A stretch of 64,000 bases of DNA, taken from Acidihalobacter yilgarnensis. Its GTDB lineage: Bacteria > Pseudomonadota > Gammaproteobacteria > DSM-5130 > Acidihalobacteraceae. The notes beneath the pieces were generated by a model. The model was not told where the DNA came from, did no database searches, and saw only the letters and a list, made by a program, of their open reading frames with translations. The DNA lies in assembly GCF_001753245.1 (NCBI RefSeq), contig NZ_CP017415.1:620001-684000 (forward strand). The letters run 5' to 3'. Position 1 is the stretch's first letter. Every line of letters starts with the position of its first letter. A program made the position numbers and the translations under genes. Shown piece after piece: positions 1-8,566 of the stretch.

Positions 1-1
1 G

Positions 2-205
2 GCGCAACGTTACCGCAGTCAGGACCGCAACATTGAGGATGCACGCACGCGCCTGCAGACATTGATCGAGTCCGCGCTAATAGAAGCCAAACCGAGGCGC
101 GCAACGCGTCCGACGCGCGCCTCGCGCGAACGGCGACTCGCGGGCAAGACGGTGCGCGGGAAAACCAAGGTTCTGCGCGGGCGTGTGAAGGGATCTGACG
201 ACTGA
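2..205 (+). CDS. arfB: ArfB-type peptidyl-tRNA hydrolase, C-terminal part
   Basis: This is the 3' end of a gene whose beginning lies outside the window. The visible 67 residues contain RYRSQDRNIEDARTRLQ, followed by the basic stretch PRRATRPTRASRERRLAGK, which ends in a Lys/Arg-rich tail. That pattern is the hallmark of ArfB (YaeJ), the factor that rescues stalled ribosomes by hydrolysing peptidyl-tRNA. In the family the basic tail inserts into the empty mRNA channel, while the GGQ catalytic motif sits in the N-terminal domain, which is not visible here. Reading frame 2 is open from the window edge to TGA. No start can be assigned. Confidence 0.85.
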   Translation, partial: AQRYRSQDRNIEDARTRLQTLIESALIEAKPRRATRPTRASRERRLAGKTVRGKTKVLRGRVKGSDD

Positions 206-313
206 GGCGGGATATCTGGGTGAGCGCGAAACACTGGCGGCGCGTGCTGCTGGGGTGCTGATGTGTGCCACCGGAGGCTCGACCTAGGCGGCGGACGAAG
301 TAGTAGGGTATGA

Positions 314-892
314 CGTATTCTGATCCTAGGTTCGGCGCTGCGCCCGATCATCACCTCGCTGGCGCGACAATTATCGGCGCAGGGACTGAGACCGCTCTAT
401 GCACATGCTTTCCTGCCGCACGTCACACTTTATCTCACTAACTACCTGGCGGGGCGCCTGCCCCAGATCGAAGGGCGCCTGCGTGTCCTGGCGGCGGGCG
501 TGCATCCCTTCGATCTGCGACTGGGTCGCATCGTCGCGACGCCGAGCCACTGGCTGTTGCTGAAAGTGATGGCGAATCGGCGCATGCAGCGGCTGGCCGA
601 TGCGGTGACCCGTGCGCTCGACCCGCTGCGCGTGCCGCACCCGCCGATGTCGGGCTGGGTCAAGGCCTACCCGGAGAAGCGAGAGGTGTTCCGGCGTTGG
701 GGGAGTCCGCAGTTCCAGCCCCATCTAACCCTGCTGACCCCGGCCGATCCGGCACGCATTGCGGCCTTCATGCGTGGCCCGAGCGGGTGTTTTACAGGCG
801 AGGGCGTGCGCGCGGTGGGCATTGGTATCGCCGGGGTTGATGCCCACGGGCAGACGCATCGGGTACTGGTACGCATCCCATTCGAGCCCTAG
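314..892 (+). CDS. 2H phosphoesterase-like protein, start unresolved
   Basis: The frame is open from 314 to a TAG at 890-892. It holds two H-x-T motifs about 100 residues apart: HVTLYLTNY near 419 and HLTLLTP near 721. Two such motifs define the 2H phosphoesterase superfamily (2'-5' RNA ligase-like or cyclic phosphodiesterase), which acts on 2',3'-cyclic phosphate ends or ADP-ribose cyclic phosphates. The substrate cannot be told from sequence. The first ordinary start in this frame is GTG at 500, which lies after the first catalytic motif, and a TGA stands at 311. So either the start is non-canonical (for example ATT at 317) or the 5' end is frameshifted. An ATG at 310 in the adjacent frame would join the open frame if one base were removed. 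Confidence 0.55.
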   Translation, partial: RILILGSALRPIITSLARQLSAQGLRPLYAHAFLPHVTLYLTNYLAGRLPQIEGRLRVLAAGVHPFDLRLGRIVATPSHWLLLKVMANRRMQRLADAVTRALDPLRVPHPPMSGWVKAYPEKREVFRRWGSPQFQPHLTLLTPADPARIAAFMRGPSGCFTGEGVRAVGIGIAGVDAHGQTHRVLVRIPFEP

Positions 893-896
893 TCGC

Positions 897-1786
897 TCAG
901 GCCGGAGCTGGCTGGCGACGCGGCAGCATGGCCAGGGTCACACCGCCAATCACCAGTGCTCCGCCAACGAGTTGGGCGGCGGTCGGCAGAATGCCGACGA
1001 GCGTATCGAGCAACATGGCGAAGACGGGCACGAGATTGAGGAACAGCGAGGTGCGGCCCGCACCTAAGTGGGCGATGCCGATGCTCCAGAAGAGATAGAA
1101 CAGCACCGTACCGCCGACGACCATGATCGCCAGTGCGGCCAAGGTCTCGCCGCCGGGCATGGCCAGGGGCTCGCCCGAGCCGAGGGCGACGAGCATCAAC
1201 AGTATGGCGCCGGCGGCCATGACCAGCGAGGTATTGGTCAACGGGGGCCGGCCGGCATGAAACGCCGAGTGAGGACGTTGTAGGCTGCCCAGGCAAAATC
1301 AGCGGCAATCATCAGCGCGTCGCCGCTGGAGATCTTCAGCGCGGCGAGGCGTGCAAGGCTGCCGCCCGAGATCACCACTACCACGCCGATCAGGGCCAAT
1401 GGCAGTGCCGCGATCTGGCGTGCCGTTGGACGTTCGCCCAGGGTGGCTGCCGCGAGTAGCGTGGTGAGCAGCGGATTGGTGGCCAGGATCAGGGCGGCGT
1501 TGGCCGGTGAGGTGTGCTGCAGCGCGAAAAAGAACAATAAGTTGAAACCGCCGATGCCGACGACGCCGAGCATCAGGTAGACCGGGGCATGGCGCCGCGC
1601 GGCACCGATCAGGTCGCCGCCACGCCAGGCCACGATGGCCATGATCAGCAACGTGCCGAAGAGGAAGCGGGCGGCTGCGGCCCACAGCGGCGGGAGCGCG
1701 GTCATGACCGGACCGGCAAGGGTGAAATTGGCACCGCCGAAGAAGACGGCGACGGTGACGAGGAGATAGACGAGTCCCGTATTCAC
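897..1786 (-). pseudogene. EamA/DMT family transporter with one frameshift
   Basis: Two adjacent frames together give one ten-helix drug/metabolite transporter of about 297 residues. The first half (GTG start at 1786, GLVYLLVTVAVFFGGANF...) runs into a stop after RRFMPAGPR. The second half resumes in another frame with LTNTSLVMAAGAILL and ends at 897. Adding one base to the five-G run at 1243-1247 (plus strand) restores a continuous protein reading FMPAGPPLTNTSLV. Family members export amino acids and other metabolites across the inner membrane. It is transcribed divergently from a LysR regulator, the usual arrangement for an exporter and its activator. I think a sequencing error in the run is more likely than true decay, because both halves are otherwise intact. 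Confidence 0.75.
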
Positions 1787-1886
1787 CTAAAGTTTTCCTT
1801 GAATTGAATTTATGACTGGCACAGCCTAGATTGCGATAATTAAGACTGCAAACGACATTTCATTGACTCAATTTAAAGAAAATCTA
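1787..1886. promoter_or_regulatory. Divergent intergenic region between EamA and LysR genes
   Basis: This 100-bp spacer is clearly AT-rich compared with its surroundings and must hold the promoters of both divergent genes. Related AT-rich blocks, TTGAATTGAATTT near 1799 and TTGACTCAATTT near 1863, could be parts of a LysR-type binding site. I cannot assign exact -10 and -35 boxes. Confidence 0.4.
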
Positions 1887-2777
1887 ATGACAAGGCGATT
1901 GCCGCCACTGACCGCGATCCGTGCGTTGGAGGCAGCGATTCGTCTGCGTTCCTTCACGCGCGCGGCCGAGGAGCTGCACGTCACGCCCGCAGCCGTCAGT
2001 CAGCAGGTGAGGCAATTGGAAGACCTGCTGGGTGTCAGCCTGTTCCGACGCGGGCGAGAGCTGCAGCCGAGTGAGGCTGCGCTGGCTGCGCTGCCGTTAC
2101 TGTCTGAGGGTTTTGATCGCCTGGCGGAAGGTATCGGGCGCCTGCATGGCTCCGATGTCGGCAGGCCTCTGGTGGTGTCCTGCCCACCTGTTTTTGCCGC
2201 GCGTTGGTTGGTGCCGCGACTAGACGATTTTCAGGCCAGCCACCCTGAAATTGAGTTGAGGTTGTTACCGACGCGCCGTCGGGTCGATTTCCGGGTTGAG
2301 GACGTCGACGCTGCCGTCCGCTTCGGCGCAGGGTCCTTTGCCGGCCTGCAGGCCGAGCGGCTGATGCCCGAATCCATCGTCCCGGTCGCCGCGCCGGCAC
2401 TCGCCGCCGGCCTGCGCGTGCCGGCTGACTTGTTGCGCGTGACCTTGCTGCAGGACGATCAGCAGGGAATCGAATTCGGCATGCCGGACTGGGAGACCTG
2501 GCTCGCCTCGCTGGCGGTGAGCGTGGATGGCGCCCTGCGCACGCGCTACGTCGGTGATCTGAACCTCTCGATACAGGCTGCTGTGTCCGGCATCGGTGTT
2601 GCCCTGAGCTGGCACAGCCTGGTGGCGGATGAACTCAAGGCTGGACGTTTGGTGCGCCTGTTCGACGGTGCGGTGCCGACCGATCACGTGTACCACTTCG
2701 TGGCACCGCCGGCGCGCCTGGAACGGCCCGAGGTCGTGGCCTTCCGGAACTGGCTGCTGGCACAGGCGGGCGTCTAA
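1887..2777 (+). CDS. LysR family transcriptional regulator, GcvA-like
   Basis: A 296-residue regulator. The N-terminal winged helix-turn-helix (about residues 5-65) reads LPPLTAIRALEAAIRLRSFTRA and then AAVSQQVRQLEDLLGVSLF, the typical GcvA subgroup signature. A periplasmic-binding-like effector domain follows (about residues 88-290). The ATG at 1887 is preferred over TTG at 1863 because family members begin with M-x-R-x-LPPL. It is divergent from the EamA transporter gene, so control of that exporter in response to its substrate is the natural expectation. The effector is unknown; similarity to GcvA does not imply glycine-cleavage control in this context. Confidence 0.85.
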   Translation: MTRRLPPLTAIRALEAAIRLRSFTRAAEELHVTPAAVSQQVRQLEDLLGVSLFRRGRELQPSEAALAALPLLSEGFDRLAEGIGRLHGSDVGRPLVVSCPPVFAARWLVPRLDDFQASHPEIELRLLPTRRRVDFRVEDVDAAVRFGAGSFAGLQAERLMPESIVPVAAPALAAGLRVPADLLRVTLLQDDQQGIEFGMPDWETWLASLAVSVDGALRTRYVGDLNLSIQAAVSGIGVALSWHSLVADELKAGRLVRLFDGAVPTDHVYHFVAPPARLERPEVVAFRNWLLAQAGV

Positions 2778-2804
2778 GTTACTGCCAATATTTCTGGCGA
2801 CGGC

Positions 2805-4232
2805 TCATAACCAGCCGAGCGCGCGCCACCACAGATAATCGAGTGGCAACAGTAGGACCGCGCTCAGAACGGCCAGCGCCAGCAGCAGGCGCAGCGCGGG
2901 TAGCAGTGACTCGCCGGCGAGCTGCATGGCGACCACTAGCGGCGCCGACTGGTAGGGAAACAGTGCGGTGGAAAATCCCAGGACTTGGGTCATCAACACG
3001 GTTTTTACCGAGAGGCCTGAGGCGGCCGCCATCTTGCCGGCCAGTGGGGTCAGCACCGCCGGTACGCCGGGCAGGGTGGTAAAGATGCCGGTGACCAGCG
3101 ATACCAGCGTTAGTGAGGCGAAATCGCGGAGTGGGTGTCCCGGTGCGAGCGGGAGTATTTGGGCGAGCAGATGCGCGAAACGTGCACCGAGGCCGGTATA
3201 GCTGACGACTGCGCCGAAACCGATGACACCGGCGACGAAGAACAGCGAATTGAAGTTGATGCCCTGGCGGAATTGCTGCGGACTGATGATGCCGAAGCGC
3301 GGCAGCATCAGGATGAGTGCTGCGGCCAGCGCGACCCAGGCGGGCGAGAGGTGGTTCATTGAGTCGGTCATCCACAAGGTGAGGGCTACCGCCAGTACAA
3401 CGGCGAGCAGGCGTTCGTCGCGGCTCAGCACTTGTCTCGCGACTGGTGGGCGAGTGGCGGTCGGTCGCGTGCGGTCGGGGTAAAGCCAGGCGATCAGCAA
3501 AACCAGTGCGACGGCCTTGAGCGCACCGAGCACGGGAAAGTGGAGCAGCAGATATTCGCCGTAGCTCGGAGAGACGTGCAGCAGCGTTTCTGCGCTGCCG
3601 ACCAGCACCATGTTCGGTACGTTGGCGGTGAGGATAGCGAAGGCGGGAATTTGACAGCCGAAGGCGGCGGCGAGTACGACGCCGGTGCGTCCGCGAGATC
3701 CTGGTTCGAAGCCAGCATGCCCAGCCACGGATAGGGCAATGGGGATCAACAGTGCAACGCGGCCGAGCGATGAAGGCATCAGAAAGCTCAGTACGATACC
3801 CACGCCGACCAGCCCGCCGAGCAGGGCGAAGTAGTGGTGGGTGATGCGCTTGGCCATTTGCCGGGCGATGCGTGCGCCCAGGCCGGTGCGGTCGATCGCG
3901 AGCCCGAGTATCAGCCCGGAAAACACCAGCCACAGCGCCGGCGAACTGAAGCCGGAGAAGACCTCGGGAGCCGGGGCGACTGCCAGCAGCATGGCCAGCA
4001 ACATGAACCACAGGGAGGTGAGATGTTCGGGCAAGATGCCGGTCGCCCAGAATCCGATCGTCAGGACTAACAGGGCTGCGGCGCGTGCTTCGTCGACGTT
4101 TAGCCCGAATAGCGGATGGGCGAACAGTGCAGTCGCCAGCAGGACAGTCAGTCCAACCGCGAACCGGCGTAGCTTTTGCGACCAGTGTGACAGGCGAGTA
4201 TCGATTTGGTGGGTGGCGAGGGATTCAGGCAT
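2805..4232 (-). CDS. SLC13/DASS family anion transporter
   Basis: An inner-membrane protein of 475 residues with roughly a dozen hydrophobic segments arranged as two repeats. Each repeat has a re-entrant-type segment: TANVPNMVLVGSA in the first half and LPGVPAVLTPLAG in the second. This layout matches the divalent anion:sodium symporter family, which takes up dicarboxylates, sulfate or related anions. The signature SNT triplets are altered, so the substrate is not assigned. ATG at 4232 (MPESLATHQ) is chosen because 23 upstream in-frame residues lack transporter character. The gene is divergent from the c-di-GMP enzyme gene at 4380 and convergent with the LysR gene. Confidence 0.8.
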   Translation of the reverse strand: MPESLATHQIDTRLSHWSQKLRRFAVGLTVLLATALFAHPLFGLNVDEARAAALLVLTIGFWATGILPEHLTSLWFMLLAMLLAVAPAPEVFSGFSSPALWLVFSGLILGLAIDRTGLGARIARQMAKRITHHYFALLGGLVGVGIVLSFLMPSSLGRVALLIPIALSVAGHAGFEPGSRGRTGVVLAAAFGCQIPAFAILTANVPNMVLVGSAETLLHVSPSYGEYLLLHFPVLGALKAVALVLLIAWLYPDRTRPTATRPPVARQVLSRDERLLAVVLAVALTLWMTDSMNHLSPAWVALAAALILMLPRFGIISPQQFRQGINFNSLFFVAGVIGFGAVVSYTGLGARFAHLLAQILPLAPGHPLRDFASLTLVSLVTGIFTTLPGVPAVLTPLAGKMAAASGLSVKTVLMTQVLGFSTALFPYQSAPLVVAMQLAGESLLPALRLLLALAVLSAVLLLPLDYLWWRALGWL

Positions 4233-4379
4233 GAAATTGCTTGGTCTGGTGTAGAGGCGGGCATTTTTGACGGGCGCTTGCCGCGATGCAATCACAATCA
4301 CGAATCCAATGACGCTTGCGGTATGCTCCTTGATAAGGCGAAGCGATCACCGTCGATGCGGGTAAACAAGGTTAAGGTG

Positions 4380-6203
4380 ATGAAGACGACGGACAGATTG
4401 AATTTGGCGGCGGTACTCAAGGCATTGTCGCGTGAGTCGCGCTTTGAGGATTACTTTCGCAAGGCGGCGGGTGCCGCCGCCAGTTGCTGCGGTGCCGACG
4501 GCGCGGCGCTGATTATGCGTGATGGCGACTCCATGCAATATCGTTTCTTTCTGGGGGTGCCGCAGGCTTTCCGTCAACGTTTCATGGGCTACCGCTATCC
4601 GGCCGATCAAGGTGTATCCGGCGAGGTGCTGCGTACCGGGCGTTATCGCTTCGTGGGTGATTATGCGCACTCGTCAATGGCCATGGAGACCTTCGTTTCT
4701 GCCGGATTGCGGGCCAATCTAGCGGTGCCGGTGCATTGGCCGGATGGCGAGATGGCTGCCGTGCTGGCGGTATCCTGGTTCGGTAGCCGAACCAATCTTC
4801 CTGACCCCGAGGCCCTTGAAACCGTCGAGGCGTTGGCCGGATTGGTCGGGGCGGCACTGCTGCGCGAGGAGATGGAGACTCGCCTACGCGCGCAGGCCCT
4901 GAGCGATTCCCTGACCGGCCTGCCCAATCGCCACGCGTTACCCGAGGTGTTGGAGGGTGCGATGAGCCGGGCGCGGCGCCAAGAGCGCATGCTCAGTGTG
5001 ATCGTGATCGATCTCGATGGCTTCAAGGCGGTGAACGACCGCCTTGGACACCACTTCGGCGATCTCTTGCTCAAGAGCTGCGCTGACCGACTGCGTGAGA
5101 TCGTGCGCCGTGGCGATACCGTGGTGCGGATGGGCGGCGATGAGTTTCTGGTTTTGTCCGAAGGCATTCAGCGCGTCTCGGAGGTTGAAGTATTATGCCG
5201 CCGCATCGATCTGGTCCTGCGCCTGCGTATGACCGTCGATGGGCGGCGCGTGAGCGTGCGTCCGAGTATCGGGGTGGCCATGCTCATGGATGATGAAGGT
5301 GACGTGAATGCATTGATCCACCAAGCCGACATGGCGATGTACAGCGCGAAGAGCGAGGGTGGTGGCTATCGCTTTTACGGCCATGAGATCGACCGTCATC
5401 AGCAGGCACGGCGCGCGATCCGTGAGGCGCTGGAGTCGGCACTGCAGGAAAATGGGCTCGCACTTTACCTACAGCCGATTGTCGATTTGGCGGATGGCCG
5501 TCCAGTGGGCGCTGAGGCTCTGCTGCGTTGGCCGCAGGCGAGCGGTGAGGTGCTTGCTCCCGACAGTTTTCTATGGGCGGTTCACGACGACCCATTGATG
5601 GAGCGTATCGGTCGATGGGTGATTGCGACCGGCGTATCGATATTGCGTGCCTGGCAGAGTGAGTCGGCGCTGGCAGAGATGACGCTTGCGCTGAACGTAT
5701 CGGACTGGGAGCTGCGCAAAAAAGGTTTTTGCGAATCGCTCGATCAGTTGGCCGGAGGCGAACATCCAGTCAATTATGCCCGGCTGCACTTCGAAATCGT
5801 CGAAACCGCATCGCTTAGCGATCGGAAGGAAATCGTCGAGGTACTCACGCAGTGCGCGGCACGCGGGATTTCGGTCTATCTAGACGACTTCGGTACGGGC
5901 TATGCCAGTCTGTCGCATTTGAGCGAAATGCCGGTGAATGGCGTCAAGATCGATCGCCGTTTCGTCGATCAGATTGATCGTGCGAGCCAGAGCCGGAGTC
6001 TGGTTCAGGCCATCATCGGTATGGCCGAGCCCTTCGGGCATGCGGTGGTAGCCGAGGGCATCGAGCGTCCGGAGCAGACCGCATGGCTGCGCCAGCTGGG
6101 CTGCCGATACGGGCAAGGTTACTTATTCGGTCGACCGATGCCGGCGGATGAATTCAGGGCGTGGGTGACCGCCTGGCAAGGTCAGGACGAACTGCCCGCG
6201 TGA
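4380..6203 (+). CDS. GAF-GGDEF-EAL cyclic-di-GMP enzyme
   Basis: A soluble protein of about 607 residues. An N-terminal GAF-like sensor spans residues 15-165. A GGDEF domain follows, with an intact GGDEF motif at 252-256. The EAL domain has the EALLRW motif at about 379, YLDDFGTGYASL near 501 and AEGIE. The GGDEF catalytic signature and the main EAL metal-binding motifs are present, so both synthesis and hydrolysis of c-di-GMP are possible; the net direction cannot be predicted. ATG at 4380 is chosen because AAGG lies 9-12 bases upstream; ATG at 4323 and 4356 are in-frame alternatives with poorer ribosome sites. No membrane segment is seen, so the GAF domain probably reads a cytoplasmic signal. 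Confidence 0.9.
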   Translation: MKTTDRLNLAAVLKALSRESRFEDYFRKAAGAAASCCGADGAALIMRDGDSMQYRFFLGVPQAFRQRFMGYRYPADQGVSGEVLRTGRYRFVGDYAHSSMAMETFVSAGLRANLAVPVHWPDGEMAAVLAVSWFGSRTNLPDPEALETVEALAGLVGAALLREEMETRLRAQALSDSLTGLPNRHALPEVLEGAMSRARRQERMLSVIVIDLDGFKAVNDRLGHHFGDLLLKSCADRLREIVRRGDTVVRMGGDEFLVLSEGIQRVSEVEVLCRRIDLVLRLRMTVDGRRVSVRPSIGVAMLMDDEGDVNALIHQADMAMYSAKSEGGGYRFYGHEIDRHQQARRAIREALESALQENGLALYLQPIVDLADGRPVGAEALLRWPQASGEVLAPDSFLWAVHDDPLMERIGRWVIATGVSILRAWQSESALAEMTLALNVSDWELRKKGFCESLDQLAGGEHPVNYARLHFEIVETASLSDRKEIVEVLTQCAARGISVYLDDFGTGYASLSHLSEMPVNGVKIDRRFVDQIDRASQSRSLVQAIIGMAEPFGHAVVAEGIERPEQTAWLRQLGCRYGQGYLFGRPMPADEFRAWVTAWQGQDELPA

Positions 6204-6206
6204 GGT

Positions 6207-6245
6207 CGTGTCGAGGGCTCCGTGTATAGAGGCGCCCTCGACACG
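6207..6245. terminator. Hairpin between convergent genes
   Basis: Perfect 12-bp inverted repeat, CGTGTCGAGGGC at 6207-6218 and GCCCTCGACACG at 6234-6245, with a 15-base loop. It sits between two converging genes, where a bidirectional terminator is expected. Neither side has a strong T-run, so termination may need a factor. Confidence 0.55.
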
Positions 6246-6254
6246 AAGGCTTTG

Positions 6255-7097
6255 CTACTTCAGCGCGGCGGCGTGGTAGGCCATGTGTTCGCCGATAAAA
6301 CTGGCGATGAAGTGGTAGCTGTGGTCGTAGCCCGTTTGCATGCGTAGCGTGAGCGGGAAGCCGCGTGCGCGGCAGGCAGCCTCCAGATCCTGTGGATGGA
6401 GCTGGTCGGGCAGGAATTCGTCGTCGGTGCCGTGGTCGATCAGCATCGGGATCGGTTCGGCGCCGGCGGCGACCAGTTCGGTAGCGTCGTAGGCCTTCCA
6501 GGCTTCGCGGTCGTCGCCCAGATAAGCGCCGAAGCAGCCCTCGCCCCAGCCGCAAACCGTCGGGTGACAGATCGGCGCGAAGGCAGAGACCGAGCGATAG
6601 GCACCCGAATTCTTCAGCGCGCAGATCAGCGCACCGTGCCCGCCCATGGAGTGCCCCGAAATCGACTTCAGGCCGGGCACCAGCGGGAAGTTCGCCTCGA
6701 CCAGTGCGGGTAGCTCGTGGGTGACGTAGTCGTACATATGGTAGTGCTCGGACCACGGCGTGCGGGTGGCGTCCACGTAAAAACCCGCGCCCTGGCCGAG
6801 GTCGTAGCGTTCCGGCACGTCGGCCACACCCTCGCCGCGCGGGCTGGTGTCGGGGATGACCAGCGCGAGGCCGAGCTCGGCCGCGTAGCGCTGGGCGCCA
6901 GCCTTGGTGCGGAAGTTGTCGTCCGTGCAGGTCAGGCCGGAAAGCCAGTAGACCGTGGGCACCGGCCCCCGCTCGGCTTGCGGCGGCAGATAGATCGAGA
7001 AGGTCATGGGGCAGTGACAGCTCACCGAGTCGTGCCGGTAGCGCTCCAGCCAGCCGCCGCTTTCCTTGATGCGTTCGATGCGTTCGAGTGTGCTCAT
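6255..7097 (-). CDS. fghA: S-formylglutathione hydrolase
   Basis: A 280-residue esterase D family alpha/beta hydrolase. It contains the nucleophile elbow GHSMGGHGALI, the N-terminal segment GGWLERYRHDSVSC, and an aspartate/histidine end consistent with the catalytic triad (IDHGTDDEF, YDHSYHF). It cleaves S-formylglutathione to formate and glutathione, the second step of glutathione-dependent formaldehyde detoxification, in the cytoplasm. It begins 8 bases after the stop of the dehydrogenase gene on the same strand, so the two steps are almost certainly one transcript. Length and motifs are normal for the family. Confidence 0.95.
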   Translation of the reverse strand: MSTLERIERIKESGGWLERYRHDSVSCHCPMTFSIYLPPQAERGPVPTVYWLSGLTCTDDNFRTKAGAQRYAAELGLALVIPDTSPRGEGVADVPERYDLGQGAGFYVDATRTPWSEHYHMYDYVTHELPALVEANFPLVPGLKSISGHSMGGHGALICALKNSGAYRSVSAFAPICHPTVCGWGEGCFGAYLGDDREAWKAYDATELVAAGAEPIPMLIDHGTDDEFLPDQLHPQDLEAACRARGFPLTLRMQTGYDHSYHFIASFIGEHMAYHAAALK

Positions 7098-7105
7098 GAC
7101 CGTTC

Positions 7106-8215
7106 CTAGAAGATGATGACGGACCGGATGCTCTTACCCTCGTGCATCAGGTCGAAGGCGCGGTTGATGTCCTCCAGTGGCATGGTGTGGGTGACCATTT
7201 CGTCGATTTTGATTTCGCCGCTCATGTAGCGCTCGACGTAGCCGGGCAGCTGGCTGCGGCCCTTGACGCCACCGAAGGCAGTCCCCTTCCAGGTGCGGCC
7301 GGTGACGAGCTGGAACGGGCGGGTATGGATTTCCTGGCCGGCGCCGGCGACGCCGATGATGGTGGAGACGCCCCAACCCATGTGGCAACACTCCAGCGCG
7401 TCGCGCATGATTTCAACGTTGCCGATGCACTCGAAGGAGTAGTCGACACCGCCGTTGGTCATTTCCTTGATCGCCTCGGTCACGCCGACGCTCAGCTCCT
7501 TGGGGTTGACGCAGTCGGTGGCGCCGAGTGCGCGGGCCATCTCGAATTTCTCGGGGTTGATGTCGACGGCGATGATGCGCCCAGCCTTGGCCATCACCGC
7601 GCCCTGGATGGCTGATAGGCCGATGCCGCCGAGGCCGAATACGGCCACCGTCGAGCCCGGCTCAACCTTGGCCGTGTTGAGTACGGCGCCGATGCCAGTG
7701 GTGATGCCACAACCCAGCAGGCAGACCTTGTCCAGCGGCGCGGCCTTATTGATCTTGGCCAGCGCGATCTCGGGCACCACGGTGTACTCGGAGAATGTCG
7801 AGCAACCCATGTAATGGAAGATGTCCTGGCCACGCGCTTTGAAACGACGGGTGTGGTCTGGCATGTAGCCACTCCACAGCGTGCCGGCGATGGTCTGGCA
7901 CAGGTTGGTCTTGTCCGACCGGCAGTATTCGCAGTGGCCGCATTCGGGGATGTACAGCGGGATTACGTGGTCGCCGACGGACAGGTTCTTCACGCCGGGG
8001 CCGACCTCGACCACCTCGCATCCGCCCTCGTGGCCGAGAATGCAGGGGAAGGCCCCTTCCGGGTCGTCGCCGGACAGGGTGAAGGCGTCGGTGTGACAGA
8101 CGCCGCTGGCGTGGACCTTGAGGAGCACTTCGCCCTCTCGGGGACCTTCGACTTCGACTTCCTCGATGACGAGGGGTTTGCGGGCTTCCCAGGCGACGGC
8201 GGCTTTGGCTTTCAT
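7106..8215 (-). CDS. frmA: S-(hydroxymethyl)glutathione dehydrogenase, class III alcohol dehydrogenase
   Basis: A 369-residue zinc alcohol dehydrogenase (also called adhC). Features in order: catalytic zinc Cys in [14 protein letters not shown], the four-cysteine structural zinc loop [15 protein letters not shown], a second catalytic-site cysteine in GCGITTG, and the NAD-binding GLGGIG. It oxidises the spontaneous adduct of formaldehyde and glutathione to S-formylglutathione using NAD, and the family also reduces S-nitrosoglutathione. It is the first gene of a two-gene operon with fghA. No FrmR regulator gene is adjacent. The sequence is close to full family identity with no missing ligands. 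Confidence 0.96.
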   Translation of the reverse strand: MKAKAAVAWEARKPLVIEEVEVEGPREGEVLLKVHASGVCHTDAFTLSGDDPEGAFPCILGHEGGCEVVEVGPGVKNLSVGDHVIPLYIPECGHCEYCRSDKTNLCQTIAGTLWSGYMPDHTRRFKARGQDIFHYMGCSTFSEYTVVPEIALAKINKAAPLDKVCLLGCGITTGIGAVLNTAKVEPGSTVAVFGLGGIGLSAIQGAVMAKAGRIIAVDINPEKFEMARALGATDCVNPKELSVGVTEAIKEMTNGGVDYSFECIGNVEIMRDALECCHMGWGVSTIIGVAGAGQEIHTRPFQLVTGRTWKGTAFGGVKGRSQLPGYVERYMSGEIKIDEMVTHTMPLEDINRAFDLMHEGKSIRSVIIF

Positions 8216-8566
8216 GACGTATCGGTTCCTTGTCGATATGCGGGGCGTCGGCAGCGGCGATCGCGATCTGCTGGCTCGGCTTCAAATCTGCCGACGGAGC
8301 GGGTGATGGGTGTATGGCGAGAATCCCCGTGACGGGGCGGGGTTGGTGCTCGGTCCCCGGTTTTTAATGGCCGGGTAGATGCAATCAAGTGCCGTATTTT
8401 AAGCGGGTTTGTTGAAAATCACCATGTTGGGTATACAGGCGAGGCCTGGTGTCCGTACATGGGGGTGCCGCTAACAATTTGTAATTTATAGCGTTATCTT
8501 GTTAGCGGCATTGCCAATATCGTTATCGTCAAAAGTGATAATCAAATGTATACGAAAAATTCGATA
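8216..8566. other. AT-rich spacer between frmA and mscL, no gene seen
   Basis: About 350 bases without a convincing reading frame on either strand. The half next to frmA is GC-rich and must carry the frmA promoter and leader. The half next to mscL (about 8390-8566) is strikingly AT-rich for this chromosome. It holds the inverted repeat described separately plus repeated CGTTATC/GATAT words such as CGATATCACGATAT. It could contain regulator sites or a small transcript, but I see no specific RNA family. Confidence 0.5.
8466..8510. repeat. 12-bp inverted repeat, 21-base spacer
   Basis: Arms TGCCGCTAACAA (8466-8477) and TTGTTAGCGGCA (8499-8510) are perfect complements. There is no T-run on either side, so it does not look like a simple terminator for mscL, which lies upstream on the minus strand. 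Either a dimeric regulator site or a structured RNA end is possible. Confidence 0.6.

Noticed and set aside
2779-4011. A 410-codon frame on the minus strand inside the anion transporter gene
   Set aside because: It is an out-of-phase shadow of a GC-rich gene: its product is Arg/Pro/His-rich without hydrophobic segments, while the overlapping frame gives a proper membrane protein.
8216-8390. Riboswitch or metabolite-sensing leader of frmA
   Set aside because: Short GC hairpins such as CCCCGTCACGGGG occur, but no known riboswitch core or terminator/anti-terminator pair can be recognised.
8466-8510. Inverted repeat as an integron attC site
   Set aside because: The CTAAC and GTTAG cores are suggestive, but the arms are continuous and perfect, there is no unpaired guanine or inner box pair, the length is too short, and no integrase or cassette is present.
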